Assembly (NCBI GenBank): GCA_030734395.1
Contig: JAUZTG010000016.1
Location: 372,001-436,000 of the forward strand
Source: Sarocladium kiliense
Lineage: Eukaryota > Ascomycota > Sordariomycetes > Hypocreales > Sarocladiaceae
Length of the DNA: 64,000 nt
Direction of reading: 5' to 3'
Positions 11,132-22,632 of the stretch are shown here, piece by piece (positions within the stretch are counted from its first letter, which is position 1; each line of letters begins with the position of its first letter). The notes beneath the pieces are model-generated. The model made no database searches and was not told the DNA's origin. It worked only from the letters and a program-made list of their open reading frames with translations. The position numbers were made by a program, and so were the translations under genes.

Positions 11132-12884
11132 ATGGCCGGCGCTGTGAGTTCCTGATCCTTGCCATCCCCCTCCAATTGCGGTTGGAAACCCCTCCGTGGA
11201 TACACCAATAGCTGATTGTGCCTCTTCGTCAGCGAGCTCTCACCCCGTCTCTCGACGCTGTCCGCGACGTCCTCTCAAAGCCGCACAAGCCCGGACGGAA
11301 ACCAACCCTCGTCCCGGTCTACCGCCAGATTTCCTCCGACCTCATCACACCCTCCGCCGCCTACCTCAAGATCTCCCACCGTGCCTCCTCTTCCTCCACA
11401 ACCTCCGACGATGACAACTTTTCCTTCCTTTTTGAGTCGGCTGCTACGGAGCAGGTTGGTCGATACAGCTTCGTTGGTGCTGCACCCAGGAAGATCCTAA
11501 AGACGGGGCCGGAACATGGGCCAGAGACGGATCCGTTGCCGGCGTTGGAGGAGGAGTTGGAGAAGCATGTTGTAGCGCACGTTCCTGGATTGCAGCTCCC
11601 GCCATTGACGGGTGGTGCTATCGGATATGTCGGTTATGATTGCGTGCGGTACTTTGAGCCGAAGACTGCAAGACCGATGAAGGATGTGCTCAAGATCCCC
11701 GAGTCACTCTTTATGCTATTTGACACCATCGTCGCCTTCGACCGCTTCTTTGGCGTAATCAAGGTGATCTCCTATGTCGCCGTGCCAGAGGAGGGCAGCT
11801 CCCCCGATGCGCTCGATGCAGCGTACGAAAAGGCAAAGACCACAATCGACAACCTTGTCGACCTTCTCAACAGCCCCGAAATCCCGGTCCCGGAACAAGG
11901 ACCCATTGAGCTCGGCCAGCAATACACTTCCAACATCGGCCAACAGGGCTACGAGAACCATGTGACCCGTCTGAAAGAGCACATCGTCAAGGGCGACATC
12001 ATCCAAGCCGTGCCCTCCCAGCGCTTCGCCCGTCCCACAAACCTTCACCCTTTCAACATCTACCGCCACCTGCGCACCGTCAATCCTTCACCATACCTCT
12101 TCTACGTCGACTGTCGAGACTTCCAAATTGTTGGTGCATCACCAGAATTGCTCGTCAAGAGTGAAGCCGGAAGGATCATCACGCATCCTATCGCAGGAAC
12201 AGTCCGAAGGGGCAAGACCCCTGAGGATGACCAGCGTCTGGCGGACGAGCTGCGCGGATCACTCAAGGACAGGGCTGAGCACGTCATGCTCGTCGATCTC
12301 GCCCGTAACGATGTGAACCGCGTTGGTGACCCCTTCACCGTCCGTGTAGACCGCCTCATGGTCGTCGAGAAGTTCAGCCACGTGCAGCACCTCGTCTCGC
12401 AAGTCTCAGGCGTGCTGCGCAAGGACCAGACACGTTTCGACGCCTTCCGTTCAATTTTCCCTGCTGGAACTGTCTCCGGCGCACCAAAGGTTAAGGCGAT
12501 GGAGTTGATTGCCGAGCTGGAGCAGGAGAAGCGTGGAGTTTATGCCGGTGCGGTGGGTTACTTTGGGTACGGGGGCGTAGATGCTGATGGAGAGGAGGTA
12601 GAGGGTGCAATGGATACTTGTATTGCGTTGAGGACGATGATGGTGAAGGATGGTGTGGCATACCTGCAAGCTGGTAAGTTCATTCCTCACATGCCTGATT
12701 TTGAGGTTACGTCGAGAACAGAGACTGACATGTCTCAACAGGAGGCGGTATTGTCTACGATTCAGTTGAGTTCGACGAGTGGGAGGAGACCATCAACAAG
12801 CTCGGCGCAAACATGCAGTGCATCACCACAGCCGAGGAGCTGTATTACCAACAACAACAGCAGCAGCAGCAGTCTCGCTCATAG
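11132..12884 (+). CDS. trpE: anthranilate synthase component I
   Basis: This enzyme makes anthranilate from chorismate, using ammonia supplied by the glutamine amidotransferase partner, in the first committed step of tryptophan synthesis. The exons are 11132-11143, 11212-12673 and 12742-12884, giving 538 residues. The first exon is only 12 nt (Met-Ala-Gly-Ala). The N-terminal domain carries VPVYRQISSDLITPSAAY, SFLFESA and the LES-like region of the Trp feedback site. The catalytic chorismate-binding domain has DIIQAVPSQRF, FQIVGASPE, HPIAGTVRRG, DLARNDVNRVGDP and FPAGTVSGAPKVKAMELI. The C-terminus ends in a run of eight glutamines before SRS-stop, which is not a usual feature of this enzyme. 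The synthase is monofunctional. No amidotransferase gene lies nearby. Confidence 0.96.
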
Positions 12885-13296
12885 ACGTTTGCAGTGTTAT
12901 AGAGGTTAGAACATGATGCGTTTGGCAAGAACCAAGCAGGAGCGTTATTGAATGGGAAAGACGGGACTACGTAGATGGAAAACTTTTTACGAGTATATTC
13001 GTATCCTCCTCCAACTTCAACTTAAGAATAAATGCCCCCCTCCGTGCTATGCTAATGCTAGTCCTGATCATCCACTGGGGATACCATAAACCTCCTACTC
13101 CAGGCCGTTCGGAATGATATATGCAAGTAGAAAACGGAGTAAAGGAAAGATGAAGGGAAGCAGAAGAATATAGCTTAGGAAAACCTGCAGCCTTCCCCCC
13201 AATTCAACACCATACATGGTTCATAATTCATAAAATGACTGCCTGAGCAGATCCTATCTTTATATTATAGAGAACGGAGTCTAGGGAGTTGTGTTC
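12885..13296. other. convergent 3' intergenic region
   Basis: This lies between the 3' ends of trpE and the minus-strand gene at 13297. It is AT-richer than its neighbours, as expected for two 3' UTRs. No gene is seen. Confidence 0.6.
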
Positions 13297-14757
13297 CTAG
13301 TCGTCCAAAGGGGCGTATTCGGGTGGGACTGGCGTATCCCTCTTCGCTGCCAGCTCTGGGATAGGTGTGTCGCCGTGCCTTGCAAGCTCTGGAATGGGGG
13401 TGTCTCCTTTGCCTTTGCCATAACCGATCATCGATGTTGGTTTGGGTCCCGTAGGTGTCGAGCCTTCCCTCTCCGCATCTTCGAGGGCGAGACACTCTGC
13501 ATCCACAGATGTGGCACGGCTGGAATCGTCGACATCCGACATGACCACATCAACACTATCGTCTGCCGAATCTGCGCTCTCAATAGTCGGGGTCGGCACA
13601 TCCGGGCATTGTTGATACGTGATATTGGGGATGATGGCCAAGGGTGTTGGCAGGTCGTCCTCAGACTTCGCTCTCATTGCAGCACGTACTGCAGCTTCAG
13701 CACCACTGATGTTGTCTTCCCCTTCCTCATTTTCTTGACCAATCGTCCATCTCCATTGTCGCTTCTTCTCCTTTTTCTTTCGCTTTCTGATGCCAGTCGG
13801 GCCGGATGGTGAAGCGGTTTGCGGTGAATTACCAACTGGTGTACTGGAGTGCAGACCAGCCATTCGCCGCCTCATCTCCTCAAAGGGGCCAGGTGTCTGT
13901 CCACCGTCTTGAATCTCATTAGGAGCAAGCTTGAGGACGACGTCCAATCCGTCGCCCTGCTTCTCCGCTGGTGAAGAACCAGAAGGTGTCAAGGGCGAAC
14001 CGTCTTCGCAGAGGAGATCGATGTGAGATCTGATGTACTTCGTCGTGACAATATCCTGCGTCAAAGGGTTATTGTAGTTCACCTTTCTGGCTGCCTTTTC
14101 CGCTAGACGAAGGGATTGTCTTCGAGGCGACGGTGGCGGAATGGCTGTTCGAGGAGGAAGAGGCGAGTTCCGAAGAATGCTGTGAAGACTGTGAGGATGA
14201 TTGTATGGTGGTAAAGTGTCGGGAGACAAGGTTGGTGGTAATCTGCCCCGGGGGGTGCGGGTTTCCACCGGGCTTGCTGGAGCGAATGAGGCTCTTGACT
14301 TGGCCGTTTCAGCTTCGGAGAAGGAGAAAGCCTTTGATGAGACATTGGACTCAACGGGTCCAGCAGATAGCGGAGGTGTGGCTGTCATGACGCTGGGGAA
14401 CATGATCTCCATCCTTTGAGGGGATGTGCATGTTGCTGAAAGAGGTGTCTCAGGATAGTTAGCCACATAGGGCGTGACGACGCGGTACTTGAGGTCCTTG
14501 AAGTCACTGGGCCCCTCATCTTGAGGTGATGTGATGGAGAAAGCCTCAAGGTTGTTAATTGCTGTCAGAGGTTCCCCGATTTGAGACTGAGAAGACCTCT
14601 GAATAGCCGTCACATAGACATTGGACAAGGTGTTGAAACTCGTCGGATCTCGGGTGCTCACGAACCCTCTTGGTGGTCGGGCTGTACAAGGCACCTGAGT
14701 CGACTTGATTTGAAGCGAGAGCCGTGGCTTCTTGGGTGGATTGTCCTGGGACGCCAT
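13297..14757 (-). CDS. conserved fungal protein of unknown function, probably disordered
   Basis: This is a single exon of 486 residues. It starts at 14757 with MASQDNPPKKPRLSLQIK, in which KKPR may act as a nuclear localisation signal. A conserved-looking N-terminal block reads PRGFVSTRDPTSFNTLSN and VTAIQRS. A second block near residues 190-245 reads SLHSILRNSPLPP and RRQSLRLAEKAARKVNYNNP, then TTKYIRSHIDLLCEDG. The remainder is Ser/Pro/Thr-rich, with a basic RKRKKKEKKRQWRW segment near residue 330. I recall this arrangement in other Pezizomycotina proteins without a proven role. No enzyme motif is visible. A chromatin or nuclear role is only a guess from the basic motifs. Confidence 0.8.
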   Translation of the reverse strand: MASQDNPPKKPRLSLQIKSTQVPCTARPPRGFVSTRDPTSFNTLSNVYVTAIQRSSQSQIGEPLTAINNLEAFSITSPQDEGPSDFKDLKYRVVTPYVANYPETPLSATCTSPQRMEIMFPSVMTATPPLSAGPVESNVSSKAFSFSEAETAKSRASFAPASPVETRTPRGRLPPTLSPDTLPPYNHPHSLHSILRNSPLPPRTAIPPPSPRRQSLRLAEKAARKVNYNNPLTQDIVTTKYIRSHIDLLCEDGSPLTPSGSSPAEKQGDGLDVVLKLAPNEIQDGGQTPGPFEEMRRRMAGLHSSTPVGNSPQTASPSGPTGIRKRKKKEKKRQWRWTIGQENEEGEDNISGAEAAVRAAMRAKSEDDLPTPLAIIPNITYQQCPDVPTPTIESADSADDSVDVVMSDVDDSSRATSVDAECLALEDAEREGSTPTGPKPTSMIGYGKGKGDTPIPELARHGDTPIPELAAKRDTPVPPEYAPLDD

Positions 14758-16907
14758 GTCTGGTTGCAGTGACTCAACGCAGTGGCAAACTCTAGATCTT
14801 CGTTTAGTTCCAGGAATAGACTTTGACTGTTGGACAGAGTCGAAGGATTCTGTGTGAGGCGGAAAGACTGAAGGTCAAGTATGAGGGCTTTGACCGCCGG
14901 ACCAGCCGCCGATGTGCTTGACGAGAGACTGCAGGGCTGACGCCTGTGACGGTGATTCCCAAGGGCATGGAAACGCCCTGCAGGGTTTCGTCAGAAAGGC
15001 AAGAGTCTACGAGTGATTTAGACAAAACCGATATAGAAATCCAGAGAGAGACGAAAGAACAGAAGACATAGAACCAACGGTGCAAGAACTGAGGATGGCC
15101 AACTGGCGGCTATATTATATGGGGGCCGAGCAGGAGTGAAGGGCAACATCGCGTGAAGGCCGGGGTACGTGGATCAGCTAGTCCCCAGACAAAAGCAAAG
15201 ACGAAGGCCCGGTAGGGCGGGAAGCAAACACACCGTTTAGCCCATCTCCGCAGCCAGCCCACGCCATCCGATTCTTGGGCCTTGTCCAGTGTGCCCGCTC
15301 TCAGCACCTGTCGCGATAGTGGCCGGTCCTACCGCGAGGTTTCCTCAGCTAAGCCCGCGCACTGACCGGCATGAGGGAAATCACACCGTGCCAGCAGCAT
15401 CAGAAGAGGGGGAAACACGTCCCGTCTCTTGGGGTCTCGACTCATGGTTGGTCATGGTTGCAGTCAGTGGGATCTGAAGTGGCAGGAGGTCAGGAAATAA
15501 GCGCCCAAGCTGCCCGGGACCCCTGTCGCGTTTCCCACCATCTCGAGGTGCTCTGGTGTGAAGGCCGGTCTTTTCTCCAATCACGCGGCTTGTATCGCGG
15601 CTGTTTCCACTGGTTGGCGTCTATTTCATGCAAGCCCGTCACGCAGGACAGGGACAAGTCTGGAGGAAAACGAGGTCTCATCGAAAGGACGGTTGGTCCC
15701 GCATCGGGCCCGTTTCTTCATTACCGTTGCTGGTGGTGGTCAGCGGCCGACCGAGCATTGGTGTGTTTGTTGCAGATGGCACTCATCCAGTTGCTTCGAT
15801 TGACACTGTACCTTTCCTTAAAGTCCTTTGCACAAGCAGGCTCAAGAAATGCTTACATGTGCCTTCGGCTGTGGACCGACAGCCCTGGTCAGGGAGTCAG
15901 CCATTGCGCGGCGGTATGTCTCCAGGAGGCTTCCAGTGTCAGGGACACCATTGTCCCAACCCAGTATAGACTTCTTTCATCCTGCAGAATGTCTCGCACT
16001 CGCGAGCGAAGCGGCGTAGTAGATTGGCTGTGGGCGGCAAACGGCAACAGATGGATGGTCGAGTCAGGTGGTGGTGGTGTGGGGAGGATCCAGCCTGCAT
16101 CGCTCGCAAAGTCGCCGAGCCTTGGCACGCTTTAACCATGGCATGCCTTCGTCCATGACTGAACAGGGACTAGAGAGACCGATTCCTGCAGAGCAAGCAG
16201 GGTTTGGCGCCGTTCTTGCTGGATCCTTACAGAGGCCCAAGACCGGGGCCTGGTGGAGATGTGGTGTTTAAGCGACAAGCGAGCGCGTCTATCGCGATTC
16301 TGGCGCGTGGGAATTTGACCGAGGAAACAAATGTCCTCGATTCTATGTTTTCACGAACATGAGAGCATGGCTGACGTCGTAACCCAGGAGCCTTATCCCT
16401 GCAACTGGAGGCGTGAATGTGGTGTTGGCAGGTGCATCCGCGTGCTGATCAGGTGACAATCACACCCTAGGGCAATTGCTCATGTCTTTTGGTCGGAATG
16501 ATGGAGTTCAGTGAATTCCTGGCAATAAAACAGCTCCGAGGTCTTTTGCAGAGCGTTCTTAGGGCCATGCCTTCTGTAGAACATAGACTGGCTATTGCGA
16601 GGTAGACATAGCTGATGCGGAGTGGAATCCGTAGAACCAGCCATGCTTGTGCGTTGTCCAAGCCGCATAGGAATCACTACCCTGCAACAGTCAACACCAG
16701 TGACGGTTTCACGATCCATGGGTGAAGGCTGAACATATCACGACGTCCCAGCTTTCCATGAAGCCCTCCTAAGTGAGAACCTTATGATCCGGCGCCTAGA
16801 AGATAGGCAACAAATGCGCTGCTTTATACTCAACCTCGCTCTCCTCGGATCGCCCGGTATCATCAAGGCACAATTTGAGCCTGCATGTCCCCCGCAGTGG
16901 CTCGAGC
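14758..16907. other. gene-free stretch between divergent promoters
   Basis: There is no supported gene. A 254-codon open frame (15371-16135, plus) has odd Trp/Cys/Ser-rich composition, no family motif and overlapping frames, so I do not call it. The left part is the promoter of the 13297-14757 gene, and the right part is the polymerase iota promoter. A cluster of CGCG motifs lies at 16283-16308. Confidence 0.5.
16283..16308. promoter_or_regulatory. three CGCG motifs (MCB-like) upstream of polymerase iota
   Basis: GCGCGT (16283-16288), TCGCGA (16292-16297) and GGCGCGT (16302-16308) are packed into 26 bp, about 600 bp before the ATG. Such CGCG cores are bound by MBF/SBF-type G1/S regulators. 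Function is inferred. Confidence 0.3.
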
Positions 16908-18813
16908 ATGAACCGTCCGTCCAAACCCACCCCGAAACGCAAGGATGATCGCATCATTCTGCAGTTCGTAAGTCACCATGTTTCTCATGTAGTCAGCCAT
17001 CTGAAGCTTGACCGGCATTCCGAGCATACTGATCACTGAACCGACCTCACCCAGGATTACGACTGTTTCTACGCTCAAGTTCACGAAAACAAGAATCCCT
17101 CGCTCAAGTCCCTCCCCGTAGGAGTTCGGCAGAAGAACATCCTGGCAACATGCAACTATAATGCTCGTCGACGGGGCGTTCGCAAGCTGATGCTTGCTTC
17201 GGAAGCACGCCGCATTTGCCCTGACTTGGTTATCGTCATGGGCGAGGACCTTACCGATTTTCGTAATGTCAGCAAGACTCTCTTTGGGTTTCTGAGATCA
17301 TTCTCTTGGAACGGAAGGGCAGAGAGACTAGGGTTCGATGAAGTTTTCCTAGGTCAGTTCCCTTGCCGACTCAAGAAATCGCGGTCACTGACACACTCAT
17401 GATCCAGATGTCACAGACATCATCGAGTACAATCTCTCGTGCGTCAACATATCTTCTATGGAAGACCACTTCTTCCAGCTATCCAAAACAGACCCAATGT
17501 CTGGATTCCATTGCAATCTTACCTCCATAGCTGGCTGCACTGTGGGTGCGACAGTGAAGCACAAAGACAACCTCGACAAGCCCCTATACCTCCGGCTTCT
17601 CCTCGCCTCTCACTTTGCCTTTTATTTACGGCAGAGGCTGGAAGAAGATTTTGGGTACACTTCGACATGCGGTATCTCTACAAATAAGGTACTTAGCAAA
17701 CTGTCGGGGAGCAAGAACAAGCCCCAGAACCAGACGACCTTGCTGGCGCTTGGCGAGGATGATGCCGTGACTTTCATAGGGGAGCATCAACTTCGCCAAA
17801 TACCTGGGTTGGGACACAAGATGGCACGGACACTGGAGAACCACGTGACGGGACAGAAGGTGGATGTCGACTCGCACACTTTTGAGTCCATCGTCACCGC
17901 GAAGCAGGCTCGCGATCATCCGGACGTGTCTCCTGCATCAATAGAAACCTTGCTCGCAGGCCCTGGGTCAGAAAAAGGCGTCGGGGTGCGGATATGGGCT
18001 CTTCTGCACGGTGTGGATAATACGGAGGTCAAGGAGGCGAGCGACGTGCCGTCACAGATAAGCATTGAGGACACCTACAAGGGGCTTGAAACCCTTGCTC
18101 AGATCACACAAGAGCTACACAAACTAGCTTTCTCGTTGGTGCGAAGACTCAGAGTCGATCTTCTGGCCAGTGAGTTAGAGGCCAATGTCGAATCAGGCGA
18201 GGATGCTAAAAAATGGATTGCACGGCCCAAAACCCTTCGCTTGACCATCCGTTCCTGGCCAGCGGCCGGCAAGAGCGAAAACCTGAATTACAACAGCCGC
18301 ATATCCCGTTCAGGTCCTTTGCCCAACTTTGTCTTCGATTTGAAGACGGATATAGAATCGATAGGCGATCGTCTGGTAACTGAGGCGCTGTTGCCGCTGT
18401 TACGACGTCTTCAAGGCGAGAAGGGAACGAAATGGAATCTACAACTCATCAACGTTTGTGCCGCAAACATGGTTGTGGGGGCAGCGGAGGACAAAACAGG
18501 GGCTGGGCGCGACATTGCGAACATGTTCCGAACTCAGGACGAAGTCTTGCGCCCATGGAGGGTCGAGACGGTTAGAGACAGTAGGGGGGGGGAGAACGCG
18601 AATGTGTCAAATCATATGGAAGAAGAAGCCGACAATGCAGAGACCTGGGCCGCGGACGAGAATCCCACCTGCGAGAAATGCGGCCATCCCGTTCCGTCAT
18701 TCGCGTGGTCTGCACATAACCGTTTTCACGAGTTAGAAGACTCTGACGAGATGGGCACGGTGACGGCCAATAATGATGGAGGGAGTGTCCCAAAAGGACA
18801 ATATCATGCTTGA
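16908..18813 (+). CDS. Y-family DNA polymerase iota
   Basis: This is a translesion DNA polymerase of the Rad30B/POLI branch. The exons are 16908-16967, 17055-17352 and 17408-18813, giving 587 residues. The N-terminal catalytic motif is DYDCFYAQVHENKNPSLK, with the first metal-binding Asp. The finger motif is TCNYNARRRGVRKLM, and the second catalytic pair is in RLGFDEVFLDVTD (Asp-Glu). STNKVLSKLSGSKNKP and the helix-hairpin-helix-like RQIPGLGHKMARTLE follow. The GV(R)QK and NYxARxxGVxKLM signatures favour iota over eta. Near the C-terminus, CEKCGHPVPSFAWSAHNRFH has C-x2-C-x11-H-x3-H spacing, like a UBZ ubiquitin-binding finger. The start is the ATG that opens a 20-residue exon leading straight into the catalytic Asp. 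Budding yeast lacks iota, but many filamentous fungi keep it. Confidence 0.9.
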
Positions 18814-20523
18814 ACTATTTTGACCGTGTCACTGTGAAACTTTGCAATACATCTCACAAACACGTGGGCCTGAGTGAAGGTTGCAAGTCCAAGTGAACTG
18901 GGGCAAGCATCATTTTGCCGCCGCCCTGGCCAATCCGCTTTCCAAGGGACAGAGTTGCACCACCTCACGGTTTCCAGAAGATGAGGATAAATGATAGGGC
19001 GAACGGTCATGTTTTTGGTAGTACACGACACGCAGAAGACTGGATGGCACCTGATCTGCAGAGGGGGATAAACGATTGTGCAGTGGCTGTCAGTTACGAT
19101 AGAACTACGTCGGTCAGTATGGGCCGCAGTTCAGGACACGGACACGGCACAAGACGTATCGAGAACTCGCGAAACGTAATTATCAAGTCGAGTTTGTGAA
19201 TCAAGGCTGCTAAGATATGAGCTCTGGTAGGAAACCTCGGCTCATATCGGGAACGACTGGCAAGCCGTGCTGTCTCGGCGATCGACTGCATTGCCATTGC
19301 AGCAACGCCGAAAGACGGACGGGAAAGTGGTGTTGTCATATTTGCAAACGACAAACATTCTGCAGATATGTGCTGCTTGTCGGGCTGTGATTGGCGTGGG
19401 TGCAAGCAAGCGACTCAAGCAAACATCTGCAACGCTCAGCCCGTGCCAACACATGCCGAGCTGGCCATAGAGATGCTTGTGCAACCATGCGCACCCGTAT
19501 TCAAATGATCTGGATGCTCGCCCCGAGATTGGAGATGGCGCTCTCCTTCCTCAGTTTCTTGACCCTATCCTCTGCCATCATTGATTGACCGCTCGCAGTC
19601 CGCTCGTGGAAGAAAGCTTCACGGGAACGAGATTCTCTACCTGGATATCAGCGTGAGGGCTGGGGAAATGCACGTAACGTATAAGAAAGCTCGACTGTAA
19701 GGTCCGCTAACGGTATAGACAGCTGAAGCAGGATCGATACTCCACGATGGGATGAGCACCGTGCATGACAGCCATTACAAGCTTTCAGCAGAGAAACCAC
19801 GACAACATCTCACACGTTACCCACTGGCTCACAGCTCGTCTGGCTGGTGTCTGCAAAGATAACGTCTTTCAGACTGTTGCCGACGGCGCGAGGGGTGCTT
19901 GAGTCGACGGCATCACCGAGGCTGGCCCCTTTCATCGCGAGTCGAAGGAGGCCGAGGGGCGATGCTCCTCTGCTCGGCCCCTCTCCTGGTTTTACTGCAC
20001 TGGCTCCTGCAGCTGCACTATTTTGATCAAACGTGACACACTGCTGGCAGTTGACAGCTGGTACTGCCGGCAGGTGTTGACAACTGCCACTTACTGCTTT
20101 CTCTGAGCAGGAAGGCGCAGTGAATCAACCGCCAGGCCCGTCTTCCACCTTCTCTGCTTCACCATCTCCTCAAGCCATCCCTTTATCTGTTTACTTTTGA
20201 TGCCCAGTCTTTCTTTCCTCCTCTCTAGTTGCTGCCATCTCTACAAGCGAATGGGCTATCCTCGTTCTCCGCCGAAGACATATGTATAGCTCACGATATC
20301 TCCCGGCCTCTCTGGAGTAGCAGCGACAGGATAGAACCAGGCAGAACGACAACGAGTGATCGACCATCCCAGACAGATCGTTCTCAGAGACGATCCCGAT
20401 ATCGATTCCGTTCTGTAGGTAAAACCCTCATGAAATTTCTCGCTCTGCTGGCTGACATTAGTAGCACCCCTGCTGTCGCTTCTTAGGCCAGGGACGAAGC
20501 CCTCGGCCTTCTGAGCCACCACA
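18814..20523. other. gene-free stretch upstream of the DUF726 gene
   Basis: No gene or RNA is supported. The right end is a CT-rich leader with an in-frame stop (TGA at 20512) just before the next ATG. A set of nested inverted repeats is at 20045-20089. Confidence 0.55.
20045..20089. repeat. nested inverted repeats
   Basis: TGGCAGTTG (20045-20053) is repeated inverted as CAACTGCCA (20081-20089). Between the arms lies the perfect 10-bp palindrome CTGCCGGCAG (20064-20073), almost concentric with them. The element is about 435 bp before the ATG of the DUF726 gene. It could be a dimeric regulator site or a small hairpin. Confidence 0.5.
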
Positions 20524-22632
20524 ATGCCTCGAGGCGGACGTGGTGGTCTTCTTCACTCGACAAGGAAGCCCGTTGACTTGACCAGAGTCATTTCACTGGC
20601 TGAGAAGAATGACCTCAGTACGCTTGTCAACGCGATCACTGACAGAATTCACCGGGATGTCTGTATAGTCTTCGACTCTCCTCCCGTCTCCCCTATAAAC
20701 AGCGATAATGCCAATGCAGCTCACCATCACCACTGGCTATCAAAGACCCTGGGTCGTAGCCACAACGACCAAAATGTGCCGCCCTCGAACATCGTTCCAT
20801 CTCCGGCCGGAGACGGGTCAAAGGCATTCAAGAAAGCCCACCAAATCGTCGATAAAGAAGAACAGGAGGCCATGACACCGCAACTGGGAGAACTCAAGAA
20901 AGAGGCCACGAGCGCTTTTCGCAAATGGCAGAACTTGGTCCTCATCCGGCTTCGCGATATGGTGATCAATGACCCAGAGCCCGAGCCCACGTATCCGAGT
21001 CGTGGTAGGGGTCGGGGCGGACCAAGGGGTGGAGCGCGTGGTCGAGGAGGACGAGGAGGTGCAATGCCGGCCGTCCAACCAGCCTTGACACTGGCAACTG
21101 GTAAGTGAGAAGCCTTATATGTATCGCTGAGCCTATGATTGACCAGCTGTAGGGCCCCCGCGAGTTCCAACGAGCTCGATAGATCTGCCACTCGCTCGCA
21201 GATACCCACCGATACCGAACACTCTCTGGCCACTGTCTCCAGAAAAACGCAAGACGCTGCTCAACATCGTTTTACTGATGCTTTTGTCCCATCAAGAGTA
21301 CAGTGCATACTCAAGACTGTTGCTGCTATATCTGACTTCTTCACTGAACATGCCTCTCTTCGTATTCCAGGAAGCCGAAACCCGTGTCGCACGAGCTTTA
21401 GCAACTGTAGCTGTCTTGACCCCTGCAAGAGAAACCCAAGAACAGCCCTGTGATCAACCGAAAGGTGTCCGACACTGGAAGTACGGCCTTGGTGGTCCTG
21501 CAACGATCGGGGCGTTGACTGAACCTCTGGCCGCTGCGGGAATAGGCGTCGTTCATGAAGGCCGCGGACTCCCAGCATCAACAGCTGCAGGGCTATTGGG
21601 GAGCCTTGCAGATAGCGGCCATGTCGTCGGATCGCTCTTCGGTATGAACGCTACGAGACCGGCTAGCAAGACTCTCGAAGCTTATACCAAGGAAGTTCCG
21701 GATTTTGGGATCATCTCCATACATGATGAGCCTCCAGTAGACTACCCGGAGAATGGGATTGTACCTCAAGACCAGCGGCGATTACGGCTCAGCATTACTA
21801 TGAGTGGCTGGCTCCTTGAGAAAAAAGACCTGACACGGCCTTGGAAAGCCTTGGGTAGACAAGCCGAAGTCTACTCCCTCCGTTGGGAGATGAATTCCCT
21901 TCTCAGTCTTGGCACAGCCCTGCAGACAGTCATCAAGAGTACTGCCTGGGGGAGGGCTAAGAAGCAGATTGTGTCACAGGATCGTACGTGGAAAACGAAA
22001 GAGGAACAACCATACCTTGGGCATGTTACTGATTGATTGTTGCAGTGAGACTCATAATTCACAACTCCTCCTGGCCCGAGCCACTGCTCAAGATGAGCAA
22101 GATCATTGACAATCCTTGGAGTGTAGGCATGGTTCGAGCAGAGAAGGCTGGCATCACCCTCGCTGATGCTATAATGAGAAGCAAATTCCAGGGAGACCGC
22201 CCGGTCTCCTTAATCGGCTTTAGCCTTTCCGCAAGGGTCATATATACCTGTCTAATGGTATTGGCTGAGAGGCGCTGCTTTGGCCTCGTGGACTCTGTGG
22301 TCATGATGGGCCTCCCTGCGCCGTCTGAAAGCAGAGTTTGGCTGACATTGAAAAGTGTCGTTATTGGTCGTTTGGTCAACGTCTACTCTGAAAATGATTA
22401 CATCCTCGGTTTCTTATGTCGCACTTCGAACATCCACTTCGGCATTGCCGGGCTAGAGGGGGTGCAAGGTGCAGACGGTGTCGAAAACTACAATGTCAGC
22501 CGTTCAGTTGATGGCCATTTGGCATATGCAAAGATTGCTGGCCAGGTTCTACATGAGATCGGGTGGGAGGATGTCGAGGCGAAGCCCTTGCAACAGCCTC
22601 GGGCTGCGCCGGTTCCGCAAGGAAGACGCTAA
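20524..22632 (+). CDS. DUF726 (TMCO4/Mil1-like) alpha/beta-hydrolase family protein
   Basis: The exons are 20524-21100, 21147-21983 and 22046-22632, giving 666 residues. The start is fixed by an in-frame TGA four codons upstream and a good context. The N-terminus is polar, with an RGG-rich stretch (RGRGRGGPRGGARGRGG) near residues 160-180. A hydrophobic segment LLNIVLLMLLSHQEY precedes the conserved part. The DUF726 domain has KYGLGGPATIGALTEPLAAAG, a glycine-rich membrane-like stretch, then SWPEPLLKMSKIIDNPWSVG and RAEKAGITLADAI. The nucleophile-elbow region is VSLIGFSLSARVIY, with Ser at about residue 530. Most relatives I recall read GxSLGAR, so the second Ser in place of Gly is unusual. 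Yeast Mil1 of this family is linked to clathrin-adaptor traffic. Activity here is not known. Confidence 0.85.

Noticed and set aside
15371..16135. 254-codon plus-strand open frame
   Set aside because: Its composition is unlike a globular fungal protein (many Trp, Cys, Arg and Ser). It has no family motif, no good start context, and is overlapped by other open frames on both strands.
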